From CAZWVR01 sp964637235 (GTDB lineage: Bacteria; Bacteroidota; Bacteroidia; Bacteroidales; S143-33): a stretch of DNA of 42,313 nucleotides. The translations under genes were made by a program, and so were the position numbers. The stretch is taken from positions 1 through 42,313 of the forward strand of contig CAZWVR010000010.1 in assembly GCA_964637235.1 (NCBI GenBank), in the 5' to 3' direction. Below are positions 41,360 through 42,313 of this stretch, one piece after another. The notes beneath the pieces were generated by a model. The model saw nothing but the letters and a program-made list of their open reading frames with translations. It made no database searches and had not been told where the DNA came from. Numbering within the stretch: position 1 is the first letter of the stretch; each line of letters starts with the position of its first letter.

Positions 41360-42313
41360 ATGTGTGGAATTGTTGGATATATTGGAGAAAAAGAAGCTTA
41401 TCCTATACTTATAAAAGGTCTTAAAAGGCTGGAATATCGCGGATATGATTCCGCAGGTATTGCCATTATGGATAAAAATAACAACATAAAAATATACAAA
41501 AAAAGAGGTAAAGTTGCAGATCTTGAAAATGCAACTAAAAATGTAGATACAAAAGGAAATATAGGTATTGGACATACTCGTTGGGCTACTCATGGCGAGC
41601 CCAATGACATCAATGCACACCCTCATATGTCTATGAATGGGCATTTTGTAGTTATTCATAATGGTATTATTGAAAATTACAAATCCTTAAAAAAATTTTT
41701 AACCCAACATGGATATACATTTAAATCTGAAACAGATACAGAAGTACTCGCTAATTTATTTGATTACATTTATACTACTAAAAAGGTAGATGCCGAACAT
41801 GCTATAAGATTAGCCTTAAACAATGTAATAGGAGCTTTTGGTATTGTTGTTATTATAAAAAACGAACCCGACAAACTTATCGCAGCAAGAAGAGGAAGTC
41901 CTCTGGTGATAGGTATAGGTAATAATGAGTATTTTATAGCTTCCGACGCAACTCCTATAATTGAACATACCAAAAGTGTAATTTATTTGAATAACGATAA
42001 CATTGCAATAATTAAGAAAAATGAGCTTATCCTTAAAACTATTGATAATAAGAAGCTTAACTTAGAAGTAAAAGAATTAGACTTAGATATCAGTGCAATA
42101 GAAAAAAATGGATTTGACCATTTTATGCTAAAAGAAATATTTGAACAACCCAGAGCTATATATGATACTTTTAGAGGACGAATAGCTAATGATTTTTCGG
42201 ATATTAGACTTGGAGGTTTGTTAAATGTTATGCCTAAGCTTGAAAAAGCTAAACGTATAATTATTGTAGGTTGTGGAACATCTTGGCACGCAGGTTTATT
42301 AGGAGAATATCTA
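41360..42313 (+). CDS. glmS: Glutamine--fructose-6-phosphate aminotransferase, 5' part (runs off the window)
   Basis: GlmS makes glucosamine-6-phosphate from fructose-6-phosphate and glutamine, the entry to peptidoglycan and lipopolysaccharide amino sugars. The 318 visible codons start MCGIVGYIG, so C2 becomes the N-terminal nucleophile after Met removal. LEYRGYDSAGIA, GHTRWATHGEP, HNGIIENY and SETDTEVLA are glutaminase-domain motifs. The first SIS domain begins with IIIVGCGTSWHAG at the right edge. The rest, roughly 300 residues, lies outside. The start is 6 bases after the DUF4270 stop, so the two are co-transcribed. No glmS ribozyme could fit in the 6-base gap. Its product is the ligand sensed by RapZ C-terminal domains, one of which is encoded at 27622-29022. 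Confidence 0.95.
   Translation, partial: MCGIVGYIGEKEAYPILIKGLKRLEYRGYDSAGIAIMDKNNNIKIYKKRGKVADLENATKNVDTKGNIGIGHTRWATHGEPNDINAHPHMSMNGHFVVIHNGIIENYKSLKKFLTQHGYTFKSETDTEVLANLFDYIYTTKKVDAEHAIRLALNNVIGAFGIVVIIKNEPDKLIAARRGSPLVIGIGNNEYFIASDATPIIEHTKSVIYLNNDNIAIIKKNELILKTIDNKKLNLEVKELDLDISAIEKNGFDHFMLKEIFEQPRAIYDTFRGRIANDFSDIRLGGLLNVMPKLEKAKRIIIVGCGTSWHAGLLGEYL

Overview
The window looks like chromosomal DNA from an AT-rich member of the Bacteroidota, probably an uncultured, mainly anaerobic lineage known from a draft or metagenome assembly (there is a 10-N gap at 20868-20877). The assignment rests on four things. Promoters repeatedly match the Bacteroidota pattern TTTG / TAnnTTTG (TATCTTTG at 218 and 23930, TATATTTG at 1701, TAATTTTG at 13576). 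Shine-Dalgarno sequences are mostly absent. The families are typical of the phylum: DUF4270 lipoprotein, a GT5-only 'glycogen synthase', a GlmU-like protein, a kinase-RapZ fusion, DUF3857 protein and SPOR protein. Anaerobic functions (HydE, HydF, rubredoxin-flavodiiron protein, cytochrome bd) are mixed in.

Layout. 1-1730 is an accessory edge: the leader-distal end of a CRISPR array, an Rpn/PDDEXK-type nuclease gene, two decayed CRISPR-repeat-like units beyond it, and a 64% GC island in an otherwise AT-rich sequence. 1731-10127 is a fatty-acid degradation block: a MarR regulator with a striking candidate operator over its own promoter, then a fadN-fadA-fadE-like trio, a DUF4442 hotdog protein and a long-chain acyl-CoA synthetase. 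10185-12251 (minus) encodes a large secreted repeat protein. 12367-16560 carries hydE, accD, a CBS-less arabinose-5-phosphate isomerase, a beta-barrel protein and a short-chain dehydrogenase. 16898-21943 (minus) carries a molybdenum aldehyde oxidoreductase with a small membrane protein, a lipopolysaccharide-type glycosyltransferase and a GlmU-like protein broken by the gap. 22031-25350 carries a SUMF1-like secreted protein, a SPOR protein and a rubredoxin-flavodiiron fusion. 25524-27605 (minus) is a DUF3857/pseudo-transglutaminase protein. It is divergent by only 16 bp from a five-gene run at 27622-33817: kinase-RapZ fusion, lipoprotein, Nudix hydrolase, TPR-PAS-SpoIIE phosphatase and methylmalonyl-CoA epimerase. 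33819-38973 (minus) holds hydF, cydB, cydA and two envelope proteins. 39207-42313 holds the GT5-like protein, the DUF4270 lipoprotein and the 5' part of glmS, which runs off the window.

How the genes fit together. Fatty-acid activation and beta-oxidation, methylmalonyl-CoA epimerase, [FeFe]-hydrogenase maturation (HydE, HydF) and O2-scavenging enzymes (cytochrome bd, flavodiiron protein) fit an anaerobe that oxidises organic acids, disposes of electrons partly as H2 and tolerates brief oxygen exposure. That picture is inference: HydG, the hydrogenase and the electron-transfer flavoprotein are not in the window. A second theme is amino-sugar and envelope metabolism: GlmS, the GlmU-like protein, arabinose-5-phosphate isomerase, GT2 and the kinase fused to a RapZ C-terminal domain. 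I see no complete unknown defence or mobile system. The parts most worth a second look are the kinase-RapZ operon, the interrupted CRISPR edge with its GC island, the MarR operator, and the terminator lying inside the annotatable 5' end of hydF.
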